A DNA stretch of 64,000 nucleotides, taken from the NCBI RefSeq assembly GCF_022834715.1, contig NZ_BQKC01000001.1:1710501-1774500 (forward strand), given 5' to 3'. This document shows positions 25,347-34,756 of this stretch, piece by piece (the stretch's first letter is position 1; the number at the start of each line of letters is the position of its first letter). Source of the stretch: Granulimonas faecalis. GTDB lineage: Bacteria > Actinomycetota > Coriobacteriia > Coriobacteriales > Atopobiaceae. The notes beneath the pieces are model-generated. The model searched no databases, was not told the origin of the DNA, and saw only the letters and a program-made list of their open reading frames with translations. Position numbers and translations under genes: made by a program.

Positions 25347-26863
25347 GCCGCCCCGCCCAGGCCGAGGCGCTCGTACTGCTCCGCCGGCGCGTCGCACTCG
25401 TCCATGGCCCGCAGCAGCAGGCCCACCATGCGCCCCTCGGCCTCCTTGGCGGCGGGGTCGTCGTGGGAGGTGAGGTCGTCGAGCTGGGCGTAGTCCACGG
25501 CCAGGTCGAAGAGCCTGGTGTCCGACACCTCCTTGAGGGCGTCGTCGGACTGGTCGATGATGCCGGGCCTGTCCACGGGCACCTTGAACACGGGCCAGTC
25601 GGTCCGCGCCAGGAAGCGTCCGCACTCGATGTCGGCGGGCCTGTCGGCACCGAGGTAGCGGCGGATGGTGGTGGGGATGGCGGCATACTCGAAGCAGGGC
25701 TCGTTGGACGGCACGGGGGCCCGCATGTAGGTGTAGCGCCCGTCGGTGATGTTGACGTCCATGGCGTGGTAGCCGAAGAGGGCATAGTCGCGGGTGGGCG
25801 CCGACGGGTCCGTGGCGAGCGACATCAGGGAGACGCCCTGCACCTCCTCGGGCACCGGGATTCCCGCCAGGTCGAGCACCGTGGGCATGACGTCGATGTT
25901 CTGGGTGATCTGGGAGGCTCGCTCGCCGGCCCGGGCGCCGCCGGGGTAGTGCACCAGCAGGGGCAGATGGGCGAGCTCGTTGTAGAGGGGCATGTAGTTC
26001 TTTCCGAGGAAGTCGCGCTCCCCCAGGAAGTAGCCGTGGTCGGTGGTGAGCATGACGAGGGTGTCGTCGAAGATGCCGCGCTCGCGGAGCTTGTCCATCA
26101 AGGTCCCGAACCAGTGGTCGCAGCAGGTGACGAGGGCGTCGTAGCGGCGCTGGACGTAGTCCACCGCCTCGGCGGGGACCTCGGCCTCGCTCACCCGCTT
26201 GTACTGGGGTATCTCGAAGTAGTCGCGGTCGAGCCCCTCCCCGCCCCCGTAGAGGTCCATGTAGCGCTCGGGCACGTCGAAGGGCTCGTGGGGGTCGAAG
26301 GCCTCCACCATGAGGAAGAAGTCGTCGGCGTCGGCGTTGTCGTCGAGCCACTCGCAGGCGCTCTGGAACGTCTGGGGGCTCGGCATGTCCTCCTCGCGGG
26401 GCCAGCGGCCGCGGTTGAGCTGGTACTGGCGACGCACGCGGCCGTAGAAGGTCCCCGGCATGTTGGCGGGGTCGTCGATGCGGCTCACCCAGGGGTCGCC
26501 CTCCTGGCCGCGGTGGTAGTCCCAAGTGTTGAAGAGCTGCAGGTACCCCTCGCCGCCGGTGCGCATGTAGTGGCAGTGGTCGGTGGTGATGTGGGTGTAG
26601 ACGCCGTGGTCGCGCAGGAGCGCGGGCAGGGTCACGTCGAAGGGCTCGATGGGGCCCCACCCGCGCTCCAGGAAGTTCAGCCGTCCGCACATGATGTCGC
26701 GCCGCGCCGGCATGCAGGGGGCCGACCCGATCCAGTGCTCGTCGAAGGTGCAGGACTCGGCGGCGAAGGCATCGATGTTGGGGGTCTGCACGCGGGTCTC
26801 GGGGTTGTAGCAGCGCAGGTTGTTGCGGCGCAGGGTGTCGAGCAGAACGAGGACGCAGCGCAT
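25343..26863 (-). CDS. Cytoplasmic Cys-type sulfatase
   Basis: Hydrolyses sulfate esters after formylglycine formation. 506 aa. The modification motif CMPARRDIMCGR places the formylglycine precursor at Cys50. Metal-binding LLDTLR is at the N-terminus, and TTDHGYFLGERDFLGKN lies in the second half. It starts MRCVLVLLD with no signal peptide, so it must act on sugar already inside the cell. It follows PTS IID by 35 bp and overlaps its maturase. Target sugar unknown; a 6-O-sulfated N-acetylhexosamine or a sulfated disaccharide is the best guess from the PTS family. Confidence 0.94.
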   Translation of the reverse strand: MRCVLVLLDTLRRNNLRCYNPETRVQTPNIDAFAAESCTFDEHWIGSAPCMPARRDIMCGRLNFLERGWGPIEPFDVTLPALLRDHGVYTHITTDHCHYMRTGGEGYLQLFNTWDYHRGQEGDPWVSRIDDPANMPGTFYGRVRRQYQLNRGRWPREEDMPSPQTFQSACEWLDDNADADDFFLMVEAFDPHEPFDVPERYMDLYGGGEGLDRDYFEIPQYKRVSEAEVPAEAVDYVQRRYDALVTCCDHWFGTLMDKLRERGIFDDTLVMLTTDHGYFLGERDFLGKNYMPLYNELAHLPLLVHYPGGARAGERASQITQNIDVMPTVLDLAGIPVPEEVQGVSLMSLATDPSAPTRDYALFGYHAMDVNITDGRYTYMRAPVPSNEPCFEYAAIPTTIRRYLGADRPADIECGRFLARTDWPVFKVPVDRPGIIDQSDDALKEVSDTRLFDLAVDYAQLDDLTSHDDPAAKEAEGRMVGLLLRAMDECDAPAEQYERLGLGGAA

Positions 26864-26898
26864 GGGGGGCTCCTTGACGGACGGGGTGTGACGGTGGC

Positions 26899-27780
26899 CT
26901 AGCCGAAGATGGCGAGGCCGGGCACGTAGTAGCCGAGGGCGGCGAAGGCGAGGGCGAACACGATGCAGCCGATGATGATCTGGGCGGAGTTCTTGCCCTG
27001 GCCGCGCTTGAGCAGGCGGTAGCAGATGAAGGTGAGCAGGATGGGCAGGGCGCAGGGGAGCACCTTGTCGAGCTGGTCCTGGATCACCAGGGGGTCGCCC
27101 TCGCCGAGGGGCACCTGGATGGCGCAGGCGAGCTTGACGGTGGTGGGGATCAGGCCGCCCACCACCATGACGCCGAGCACGTTGGCGAGGTTGCCGAGGC
27201 GCTCGAAGACCGCCACGCCGAACCGCTCCACCATCTCCATGCCCTTGGCGTAGCCGCCGTAGAGCCCGAAGATGCGCAGGGGCCAGTACAGGGCGTTGAT
27301 GAGCAGGAACATCACGATGGGGCCGAGGATGGACCCGTTGGCCAGGCACATGGAGGCGCCGATGGAGCCGGCGATGGGGGTCCAGGTGAGGTTGAGCAGG
27401 GAGTCGCCGAGGCCTGCGAAGGGGCCCATGAGCGAGGTCTTGATGGCGACCACTGTCTCCTTCTGGTCCTCGTCGCACGTCTCCTCCAGGGCGGCCGAGA
27501 TGCCCAGGATGAACGGGATGGCCAGCGGGTGGGTGTTGAAGTACTCGAGATGGCGCTGCATGGCGGCGACGCGCTCCTCCTTGGGGCGGTCGCGGTAGAG
27601 GTCCTCGAGCACCGGCGCGAAGCAGTAGACCAGCGAGAGGCTCTGCATGCGCTCGTAGTTGTGGGCGAACTGGCAGCCCAGGGTGCGCACGAAGGTGCGG
27701 TTGAGGGCGTGGCGGGTGATGGCGCGGCCTTGGGAGACGACGGGCGACTCGGCGGCGCGGGTGCAGGTGTTGTCAGCCAT
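26899..27780 (-). CDS. PTS mannose family IID component (sulfatase locus)
   Basis: 293 aa membrane subunit. IID hallmarks are TLGCQFAHNYERMQSLSLVY, LGISAALEE and the VVAIKTSLMGPFAGLGDSLL loop. The ATG at 27780 overlaps the IIC stop as TAATG. With the three genes upstream it makes a complete IIA-IIB-IIC-IID permease, directly followed by the sulfatase gene, which implies that the transported sugar is sulfated. Confidence 0.95.
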   Translation of the reverse strand: MADNTCTRAAESPVVSQGRAITRHALNRTFVRTLGCQFAHNYERMQSLSLVYCFAPVLEDLYRDRPKEERVAAMQRHLEYFNTHPLAIPFILGISAALEETCDEDQKETVVAIKTSLMGPFAGLGDSLLNLTWTPIAGSIGASMCLANGSILGPIVMFLLINALYWPLRIFGLYGGYAKGMEMVERFGVAVFERLGNLANVLGVMVVGGLIPTTVKLACAIQVPLGEGDPLVIQDQLDKVLPCALPILLTFICYRLLKRGQGKNSAQIIIGCIVFALAFAALGYYVPGLAIFG

Positions 27781-28622
27781 TAGAGGTCGTACTCCTCTTC
27801 TTCCTCGATGTCCTGATCGGTCACGACCGGGCCCGTGGACAGGACGCCCTTGGTGACGGCCTGCTTGTCCTCGACCCGCTTGAAGCCCTCGCTCACGAAG
27901 TCGTAGAAGCCGGCCACGGCCACGGCCACAAGGGCGATGCCCATGGTGGGGACCCCCAGGTAGGCGGCGAGCACGAAGCCCCCGACGAGGAAGATCCACA
28001 TCTCCTTCTTGAGCATCATGGTGAGCAGCATCGCCAGGCCCACGGCCGGCATCATGCCGCCGGCGATGGAGAAGCCGGTGAGCACCCAGGGCACCTGGGT
28101 CTGCAGGAAGGCCATGATGTCCTCGATGACGAAGGAGCCCACGCCGCAGGCGATGAAGACGGGGATGGCACGGGTGAGGAAGAACGAGGCGGCGCCGGCC
28201 CAGAACCACTTGTTCACGGCGCCGAACTCACCGGACAGGGCGGCCTTGTCGGCCTTGTGGAGCCAGGTGATGTTGGTGGTCATGACCAGGATGTTGAGCT
28301 GCTGGACGAGGGTGGCGCAGGGGATGCCGATGGCCACGGCGAGGGCGGTGTCGGAGGCCACGTCGCCGCCGGACATGATGCCCAGGGCGCAGCCCACGAT
28401 GGTGCCCGAGATGACGTCGGGCGGCACATAGGCGCCGATGTTGTTGACGCCCAGCCACATGAGCTCCATGGTGGCGCCGATGATGATGGCGGTGGGCAGG
28501 TCGCCCAGGATGATGCCCACGCCCACCGAGGCGAGCAGGGGCTTGCGGAATCCCAGGTGGGGACCGTACTGGTCCCAGGTGCACAGGCCCGCCCACACGG
28601 CGAGCAGCAGGGCTTGAATCAT
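27780..28622 (-). CDS. PTS mannose family IIC component (sulfatase locus)
   Basis: 280 aa sugar channel with several membrane spans. Family segments GVGIILGDLPTAIIIGATME and LMWLGVNNIGAYVPPDV lie in the first third. The C-terminus is acidic (DQDIEEEEEYDL). It is coupled to IID by a one-base overlap and lies 51 bp after IIB. The closest families are the N-acetylgalactosamine, hyaluronate and chondroitin disaccharide permeases. Confidence 0.94.
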   Translation of the reverse strand: MIQALLLAVWAGLCTWDQYGPHLGFRKPLLASVGVGIILGDLPTAIIIGATMELMWLGVNNIGAYVPPDVISGTIVGCALGIMSGGDVASDTALAVAIGIPCATLVQQLNILVMTTNITWLHKADKAALSGEFGAVNKWFWAGAASFFLTRAIPVFIACGVGSFVIEDIMAFLQTQVPWVLTGFSIAGGMMPAVGLAMLLTMMLKKEMWIFLVGGFVLAAYLGVPTMGIALVAVAVAGFYDFVSEGFKRVEDKQAVTKGVLSTGPVVTDQDIEEEEEYDL

Positions 28623-28673
28623 GGAACGCTCCTTACTCTACGGACGGGCCTGACGGGGCACGCCCATTGCTGA

Positions 28674-29156
28674 TCAGGCGGGGTGGGCGGCCAGGAGCTC
28701 GGAGACGAGCACCTTGGGGTCGCGGCATGTGGGCTGCATCCACACCTCCACACCGGCCTCGATGAGGCGCTCCAGGGCGGCGCGCTCCTCGGAGGTGATG
28801 GACATGTTCTTGTGGAGCTGGGTGCGGCTCGGGTTGAAGCGCATGCCCGAGACGTTGAGGTAGTCGAAGTCCATGCCGCCCTCCCGCAGGCGCTCCGCGT
28901 CCACGGGGTTGGTGAACAGCACGAGGGTGTCGCGCTTGATCTGGGTCTTCTTGAGCACGTCGATGAACTTGTCCACACCGAAGACGCTCACCTTGATCTG
29001 GGGTACCGCAAGACCGGCCACGGACTTCTGCACAGGGTCGGAGGCCACCTTGTCGTCCACGATGATGACCTGCTCGATACCGTACTCAGGAATCCATGTG
29101 GTGGCGATCTGCCCATGGATCAGGCGGTCGTCGATGTCCACGAGCTTGATGGGCAT
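28674..29156 (-). CDS. PTS mannose family IIB component (sulfatase locus)
   Basis: 160 aa phosphotransfer subunit. Phospho-acceptor His14 in IDDRLIHGQIATTW. VIIVDDKVASD and YLNVSGMRFNPSRTQLHKN follow the family pattern. ATG at 29156 has GAAGGGAGGG upstream. It lies between IIA (46-bp gap) and IIC (51-bp gap). Confidence 0.95.
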   Translation of the reverse strand: MPIKLVDIDDRLIHGQIATTWIPEYGIEQVIIVDDKVASDPVQKSVAGLAVPQIKVSVFGVDKFIDVLKKTQIKRDTLVLFTNPVDAERLREGGMDFDYLNVSGMRFNPSRTQLHKNMSITSEERAALERLIEAGVEVWMQPTCRDPKVLVSELLAAHPA

Positions 29157-29202
29157 GGAGCCCTCCCTTCTTCGGGCGGCTGGCGCCGCCGGTTCGGTGA
29201 AC

Positions 29203-29634
29203 CTACAGGTCGCCCTCGTCGGCCTCGTCGGTGCCGGGCACCTCGATGGCCTGGAACGCGCGGGAAGCGGCGGCCTCGACGGCCCGGGACAGCTCCTCGG
29301 GGTCTGCCCACTGGTCGCGGCAGAGGAGGAGCTCGATGACCACGGGCAGGGACAGGCCGGCATAGGCGGTGAGGGGGAGGCCCGCCGCCTTGGCCCGGGC
29401 CACCACGTTGAACGGGGTGCCGCCGAGGATGTCGCAGAGGACCACGACGTGGTCGCAGGAAGACGACAGGGACCCCCATGCCTCGCGGAAGGCCGCCTCG
29501 AAGTCCTCGAGGGACGTGGTGGCGCCCAGGGCCAGGGCCTGGACGTCGGGCTGCGGGCCCGCGATCATCTCGACGCTGCCCAAGGCCGCCCGGGCGAACT
29601 CCCCATGGCTGGCGAGGATGACTCCTACCTTCAT
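29203..29634 (-). CDS. PTS mannose family IIA component (sulfatase locus)
   Basis: 143 aa. It receives phosphate from HPr at His10 (GVILASHGEFA) and passes it to IIB. CDILGGTPFNVV is the typical central loop. First gene of the sulfated-sugar operon. It is the only mannose-type IIA in the window and could also serve the GH35-linked IIB-IIC-IID permease, which lacks one. Confidence 0.95.
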   Translation of the reverse strand: MKVGVILASHGEFARAALGSVEMIAGPQPDVQALALGATTSLEDFEAAFREAWGSLSSSCDHVVVLCDILGGTPFNVVARAKAAGLPLTAYAGLSLPVVIELLLCRDQWADPEELSRAVEAAASRAFQAIEVPGTDEADEGDL

Positions 29635-29982
29635 CGGATCCCCTTCTCGTTGGTTGCGATGTCTCCCAATTGTGATGTGTTGTTTGGATTAGATAGCTTT
29701 TGTTTGAATCTGTGCCTATTATGCCCCCCGCAAAAAACCATGGGGCGCCATGACCCTCTGGAGAGGCCGACGGTCGTTTTTCGTCGGTAAGTGGTATATC
29801 TGAAAGAAAACCCTAGGTAGATAATGTATTTGGATACCTAACAACTTGTTTGGGACCCCGGTCCCACCGGTCCTCCCATTGTGCGAATCTTTGCTGACGG
29901 GACCCATCGCCGCTCCGCACCATGTTCTATATTGTTATGGAAGAGACCCCGCGGGGACCCAGGGCCGACCATCGGAGGAGCC
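29635..29982. promoter_or_regulatory. Divergent control region between the sulfatase operon and its DeoR gene
   Basis: About 350 bp without a gene, richer in A+T than the flanks. TTGTTTG occurs at 29680-29686, 29700-29706 and 29846-29852, the first two exactly 20 bp apart (two helical turns), as expected for DeoR-family half-sites. TTGTTATGG and CTATATTG near 29930 may belong to the deoR promoter. Confidence 0.5.
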
Positions 29983-30747
29983 ATGCTCAAATCGGAGCGC
30001 CAAGACGCCCTCGTGCGCCTCACCGACGAACACCGCAACCTCTCCGTGCGCGCGGCCGCCCGGCTCCTGGACATATCGGAGATGACGGTGCGCCGCGACC
30101 TCGACGAGCTCGCCGAGGCGGGGCGGCTCGTGCGGGTGCGGGGAGGGGCCACCTCCGCGGCGCCGGCCCACGGCCTCACCCTGTCCCGGGAGCGCACGCG
30201 CACCGAGCGCCAGCTGCTGCACCGGGAGGCCAAGCGCGAGATCGGCGCCCGGGCCGCGACCCTGGTGGACGAGGGCGACACCGTCTTCCTCGGGTCGGGG
30301 ACCACGGTGGAGGCCATGGCCGCGAACCTGCCCGACCTCACCCTGCGCGTGGTCACCAACAGCCTCCCCATCTTCGCCGTCCTCGAGGAGCGCTCGGGGA
30401 TGGAGCTGTTCCTGCTCGGCGGCCTCTACCGCCCGGGCACGGGGGCCCTGGTGGGACCCCTGGCCGAGGAGACCCTCTCCCGCATGGGCGTCACCAAGGC
30501 CTTCGTGGGCGTCAACGGCATCCACGAGGACAAGGCCTACGCCAGCAACATGGACGCCTGCGCCCTCCAGCGCGTGGCCCTGGACGCCGCCGACGAGCGC
30601 TACCTGCTCGCCGATGCCAGCAAGTTCGACCGGCGCGACTTCTACAGCTTCTACTCCCTCGACGGCCTCACGGCCGTCGTGAGCGAGGGCGGCCTGCCCG
30701 AGGCCGTGCGCACGGCCACCGAGCAGTACACCGCGGTCCTCACCTGA
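29983..30747 (+). CDS. DeoR-family regulator, LacR-like (sulfatase operon)
   Basis: 254 aa starting MLKSERQDALVRL, almost identical at the N-terminus to the regulator at 40732. DeoR winged helix at 5-57 (LLDISEMTVRRDLDELAEAG), then the sugar-phosphate sensor domain (VFLGSGTTVEAMA, VVTNSLPIF, ELFLLGGLYR, ADASKFDRRDFYSFY). GGAGGAG precedes the ATG. It is divergent from the IIA gene across the TTGTTTG sites and is therefore the likely repressor of the sulfatase-PTS operon. Confidence 0.92.
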   Translation: MLKSERQDALVRLTDEHRNLSVRAAARLLDISEMTVRRDLDELAEAGRLVRVRGGATSAAPAHGLTLSRERTRTERQLLHREAKREIGARAATLVDEGDTVFLGSGTTVEAMAANLPDLTLRVVTNSLPIFAVLEERSGMELFLLGGLYRPGTGALVGPLAEETLSRMGVTKAFVGVNGIHEDKAYASNMDACALQRVALDAADERYLLADASKFDRRDFYSFYSLDGLTAVVSEGGLPEAVRTATEQYTAVLT

Positions 30748-30804
30748 GACCCGCCCCCGTCGCGTCGGCGGGACACCCCGCTGCCATATCATCGACCCGA
30801 CGAC

Positions 30805-30840
30805 AGGGGACGCGACCGATGGGCCGGACCCCGGTGTCAC
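30805..30840 (-). repeat. Dispersed GTGACACCGG element, copy 1
   Basis: On the minus strand it reads GTGACACCGG then GGCCCATC, closely matching the element at 39685-39716. It lies between two convergent genes, the deoR and galT ends. Function unknown. Confidence 0.55.
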
Positions 30841-30853
30841 ACGCGCAGAACGA

Positions 30854-30891
30854 GAGGGGGCGCCCGCATCCTGCGACACGGGCGCCCCCTC
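30854..30891. terminator. Bidirectional hairpin between deoR and galT
   Basis: Perfect 13-bp G+C-rich stem (30854-30866 with 30879-30891) and a 12-base loop between convergent genes. There is little T-tract on either side. Confidence 0.7.
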
Positions 30892-30922
30892 GGTGTCTCC
30901 TCTCGTCTGCCATGGGGCGGCC

Positions 30923-32473
30923 CTAGGCCAGCGCCTCCAGGAAGCGGCGCTGGGCCGCGCGGCCGGCCTCGTCCCACTTGAAGACGCCGGCGTCCTCGAG
31001 CACGTGGGCAAAGACGTCGCCCGCCTCGCCGCGCACCACGGACTCCGCCTCCCCGGGCGTCAGGCCCGGGTACCTCCCGGCCAGCCCGCGGGCCCACTCG
31101 CCGTGGGGCGCCGCCTCCGGGTCGTCCATGGGGTCGGTCCCGGCCACGAGACAGCGTGCCACGGCGGCGAGCTCGGGCACGAGCCGCGGCGGCAGGATGG
31201 CGAGACCCATGACCTCGATGAGGCCGATGTTCTCCTTCTTGATGTGATGCCACTCCTCGTGGGGGTGGAACACGCCGAGCGGGTGCTCGTCGGAGGTCAC
31301 GTTGCAGCGCAGCGCGAGGTCGGCCCGGTAGCGGTCGCCCACCCGGTAGACGATGGGCGTGACGGTGTTGTGGGGCACGGCGCCCGTCCGGGAGAGGACG
31401 CCCACGGCGGGGTCGTCGTAGGTGCGCCAGCGGTCGAGCACGCGGCAGGCGGCGTCGAGGAGGGCGTCGCGGTCGTCGGACTCCAGGCGGATCACCGACA
31501 GGGGCCAGCGCACCACGGCGCAGTCCACACCCGGGCACCCCTCCATGGAGAAGGCCTCCTCGACCGGCGCCTCCATCATGGGGAACACGTGGCGGCCGCC
31601 CTGGAAGTGGTCGTGGGACAGGATGGAGCCGCCCACCACAGGCAGGTCGGCGTTGGAGCCGAAGAAGTAGCGGGGGAACCGGTCCAGCAGGTCGAGGAGG
31701 CACGCCATGGAGGTGCGGTCCACGTGCATGGGACGGTGCTCCCGGCTCATGACGATGCAGTGCTCGCCGAAGTATGCATAGGGGCTGTATTGGAGGCCCC
31801 ACGGCTCGCCCTGCAGCGTCACGGGGACGATGCGCAGGTTCTGGCGGGCCGGGTGGTCGCCGAAGGGCGAGGAGGCCGGACGGCCGGGATAGCCCTCGTT
31901 CTCCACGCAGAGCTGGCAGGCCGGGTACACGTCGCCGTCGGCGGGGGCGGCCCCTGCCGAGGCGATGTCGCGGGGGTCCTTCTCGGGCTTGGAAAGGTTG
32001 ATGGTGATCTGGAGGTCGCCCCAGCGGGTGGGCGACACCCAGGCCACGTTGCGGGCGATGGCCGCGCGGCGCACGTAGCCGGCGTCGCAGCAGAGGCGGT
32101 AGAACCAGTCGGTGGCGGCCCGCGGCCCCTCGGAGGCCTCGACGGCGCGGAAGGCGGCGTCCACGACGGAGGGGCGCGGGACGAGCCGGCCCATCACGGC
32201 CATGGCGGCGCGGTCGCGGCCGCCGGCGGTGTCCTCGTAGAGGCCGTTGGCCACGGCGACGTCGGCCAGGCGGCCGAGGACCGCCTCGAGGTCGAGGTCG
32301 CCCTCGGGCAGGTCGCTCTCGGGCAGGTCGGACCAGCCATGGGCACAGCCGTCGGCACCCACGGCCTCGAGCAGGGAGTTGCGCGCCCAGGCCCCGTCCG
32401 CCGGGTCCACGAGGCCGCAGCCCGAGGCGTAGTCGACCAGGGCGCGGATATCGGCGGAAAGGCTCACAGCCAT
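30923..32473 (-). CDS. galT: UDP-glucose-hexose-1-phosphate uridylyltransferase, GalT2 type
   Basis: Swaps UMP between UDP-glucose and galactose-1-phosphate. 516 aa, the long Firmicutes/Actinobacteria type. ITINLSKPEKDPRDIA and CQLCVENEGY are family landmarks. The nucleophilic histidine region is GGSILSHDHFQGGRH. ATG at 32473 overlaps the galK stop by 10 bases. Last gene of the galM-galK-galT run. Confidence 0.96.
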   Translation of the reverse strand: MAVSLSADIRALVDYASGCGLVDPADGAWARNSLLEAVGADGCAHGWSDLPESDLPEGDLDLEAVLGRLADVAVANGLYEDTAGGRDRAAMAVMGRLVPRPSVVDAAFRAVEASEGPRAATDWFYRLCCDAGYVRRAAIARNVAWVSPTRWGDLQITINLSKPEKDPRDIASAGAAPADGDVYPACQLCVENEGYPGRPASSPFGDHPARQNLRIVPVTLQGEPWGLQYSPYAYFGEHCIVMSREHRPMHVDRTSMACLLDLLDRFPRYFFGSNADLPVVGGSILSHDHFQGGRHVFPMMEAPVEEAFSMEGCPGVDCAVVRWPLSVIRLESDDRDALLDAACRVLDRWRTYDDPAVGVLSRTGAVPHNTVTPIVYRVGDRYRADLALRCNVTSDEHPLGVFHPHEEWHHIKKENIGLIEVMGLAILPPRLVPELAAVARCLVAGTDPMDDPEAAPHGEWARGLAGRYPGLTPGEAESVVRGEAGDVFAHVLEDAGVFKWDEAGRAAQRRFLEALA

Positions 32474-33657
32474 GAGGCCCTCGCCCCCTCCTCGGAGATG
32501 CCGTAGACCTGGCAGGCGCCGTCGCCGAGCCAGCCGTCCATGGCGGAGCGGAATCCGTCGACGGCGTCCAGGGGCACGAAGGCCTGGATGGACCCGCCGA
32601 AGCCGCCGCCATGGATGCGGCAGGCGCCGCGGCCGGCCAGCAGGCGCTCGGCCAGGGCCAGGGCCACCATGGCCGGCTGGTAGGCGCCGGGGGCGGAGAC
32701 GTTCTGCAGGAACATGGCACTCGAGGCGCCGGACTCGCGGGTGAGCTCGAGGAACCGGTCCATGTCGCCGTCGGTCAGGGCCTCCCAGCGCGCGGCCACG
32801 AGGGAGTCCTCGCGCCAGTAGTGCAGGGCGCGCAGCACGGCTCGGTCGCCGAGGCGCTCGCGGAGGGCGGGGACGGCGGCGTCGAAGTCGTCGGCGCCCA
32901 CCTCGTCGAGACGGGCCTCCCCGAAGGCGGCAGCCACGGCCTGCATCTCCTGGGGCACGGCGGCGTACTCGTCGGTGAAGGCCGCGTGGTCGCAGCCCAC
33001 CTCCACGAGGCAGAGGGCGTAGCCGTGGTCGGCGAAGTCGAAGGCGAGGCTCCGGCAACCGGGCTCCCCCTCGTCGGCGAAGTCCAGGTTGGCGAGACCG
33101 CCCACGGCGATGGAGAGCTGGTCCATGAGGCCGCAGGGCTTGCCGAAGTAGCGGTTCTCGGCCGCCTGGCCCATGCGCGCCAGCTCCACGGCGCCCACCT
33201 CGCGGCCCTCCCAGAGCAGCTCCATGGCCCGCCCGAGGGCGAGCTCGAGGGCCGCCGACGACGACAGGCCGCCGCCGGCGGGGATGTCGCTGTCCATGAC
33301 GATGTCGAAGCCGGCCGGCTCGCGACCGGTGGCGGCCATGCACGCCGCCATGCCTCGCACGATGCCGGCGGTGGTGACGCGCTCGTCGGCCCGGGGCTCG
33401 AGGGAGTCGAGCGAGACCTCCACGGGGTCGAACCCCGCGCTCGTCACGCGGATGACGTCGAGGCCGTTCGCGGCCGCCACGCCCACGATGGCGCGGTCGA
33501 GGGCGCCGGCGATCACCTCTCCCCCCTCGTGGTCGGTATGGTTGCCGGCGATCTCGGAGCGGGCCGGGGCCACCGCGAGGACGCGGGGCGCGTCTGAGGA
33601 GCCGTAGGCGGCGTCAAAGACCTCCTGGAGACGCTCGATGCGGCGCGGGTCGATCAT
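32464..33657 (-). CDS. galK: Galactokinase
   Basis: Phosphorylates galactose at C1. 397 aa GHMP kinase. The galactokinase signature ARSEIAGNHTDHEGG lies near residue 37, the ATP-binding GGLSSSAALELAL near 125, and the C-terminal GGGFGGSIQAF motif near 345. ATG at 33657 (MIDPRR) is chosen because AGGAG sits four bases upstream; the ATG four codons earlier has none. It overlaps galT and follows galM by 13 bp. Confidence 0.96.
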   Translation of the reverse strand: MIDPRRIERLQEVFDAAYGSSDAPRVLAVAPARSEIAGNHTDHEGGEVIAGALDRAIVGVAAANGLDVIRVTSAGFDPVEVSLDSLEPRADERVTTAGIVRGMAACMAATGREPAGFDIVMDSDIPAGGGLSSSAALELALGRAMELLWEGREVGAVELARMGQAAENRYFGKPCGLMDQLSIAVGGLANLDFADEGEPGCRSLAFDFADHGYALCLVEVGCDHAAFTDEYAAVPQEMQAVAAAFGEARLDEVGADDFDAAVPALRERLGDRAVLRALHYWREDSLVAARWEALTDGDMDRFLELTRESGASSAMFLQNVSAPGAYQPAMVALALAERLLAGRGACRIHGGGFGGSIQAFVPLDAVDGFRSAMDGWLGDGACQVYGISEEGARASWL

Positions 33658-33670
33658 GGTTCTCCTCATC

Positions 33671-34723
33671 TCAGGGTCGGGTGACCGAGAAGGCGTAGAC
33701 GGCCCCCTCGTCGTAGGGCTGCCCCTCGTCGCAGACGGGGACGGGAAACGCCGGGTGGTGCGGCGTGTCGGGGAAGTACTGCGGCTCCAGGGCCACGCCG
33801 CTGCGCGGGCCGTAGGACGCGCCGTCCTTGGCGCCCGCGACGTCGAGCCAGTTGCCCGTGTAGAGCTGCACGCCGGGCAGTGTGGTCGAGAGCTCGAGCA
33901 CCCGCCCCGACTCCCCCTCGAGCCGGGCCACGGGACGCAGCCGGCCGTCGGGGGCCCAGCCGCCCACCGCGAGGTTGCGGTCGAACCCGCGGCCCCACGC
34001 CACCTGGTCGCAGGGGTCGTCCACCCCGACGCCCAGGGCCTTCCCCCCGGTGAAGTCGAAGGGCGTCCCCTCCACGGGCACCACCTCTCCCGTGGGGAGG
34101 CTCTGGGCGTCGGCCGGCGTGAACGCGGGGCAGGCGAGGGTGAGCCGGTGGCCGAGCACGCTGCCGGCCCCGTGACCGTCCAGGTTGAGGTAGGCGTGGT
34201 TCGTGAGGTTGCAGAAGGTGGGGCGGTCGGTCTCCACTCGCCAGCGCACGGAGAGGGCGCCCGGGCCCGCGATGGAGTAGGCCACCGAGAAGGTGCGCCT
34301 ACCGGGCAGGCCCCATTCGCCGTCCTCCGCCACAGTGGAGAAGGTCACGGAGTCCGGGCCCTCCTCCGCATCCCAGACGCGCTTCCACAGGGCCGACGCC
34401 GAGGTGTCGGTGTGGTTGCAGTTGGGCCCCTCGTTGGCAGCGAGGCGACAGGTGCGGCCCGCCACCTCGAGCACGGCGCCGGCCACGCGGTTGGCGATGG
34501 GGCCCACGGTGGCGCCCATGAGCACGCCGTCGTCCGCGTAGCCGGCCGCCGAACCGTAGCCCAGGGCCACGTCGGCCCAGACGCCGTGGGCGTCGGGCAC
34601 CCACACCGACTGCACGGCGGCGCCGAGGTCAACGACCCCCACGGTGATGCCAGGGCCGGCGAGGACGTAACGGGTGGCCTCGCGGCCGTCGGGGAGACGG
34701 CCGAACGGCTCCTTGTTCACCAT
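33671..34723 (-). CDS. galM: Aldose 1-epimerase (mutarotase)
   Basis: Interconverts alpha- and beta-galactose so that GalK can use sugar freed by beta-galactosidase. 350 aa. Substrate-binding segments GPIANRVAGA, NCNHTDTSASALW, FCNLTNHAYLNLDG (catalytic His) and GVALEPQYFPDTPHHP (catalytic Glu region) match the family. ATG at 34723 with GAAGGGAGGG upstream. It lies 33 bp after lacG on the same strand, so the lac and gal genes may be co-transcribed. Confidence 0.95.
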   Translation of the reverse strand: MVNKEPFGRLPDGREATRYVLAGPGITVGVVDLGAAVQSVWVPDAHGVWADVALGYGSAAGYADDGVLMGATVGPIANRVAGAVLEVAGRTCRLAANEGPNCNHTDTSASALWKRVWDAEEGPDSVTFSTVAEDGEWGLPGRRTFSVAYSIAGPGALSVRWRVETDRPTFCNLTNHAYLNLDGHGAGSVLGHRLTLACPAFTPADAQSLPTGEVVPVEGTPFDFTGGKALGVGVDDPCDQVAWGRGFDRNLAVGGWAPDGRLRPVARLEGESGRVLELSTTLPGVQLYTGNWLDVAGAKDGASYGPRSGVALEPQYFPDTPHHPAFPVPVCDEGQPYDEGAVYAFSVTRP

Positions 34724-34756
34724 GGGACCCTCCCTTCTCAGGGGTGCGGACGGGAA

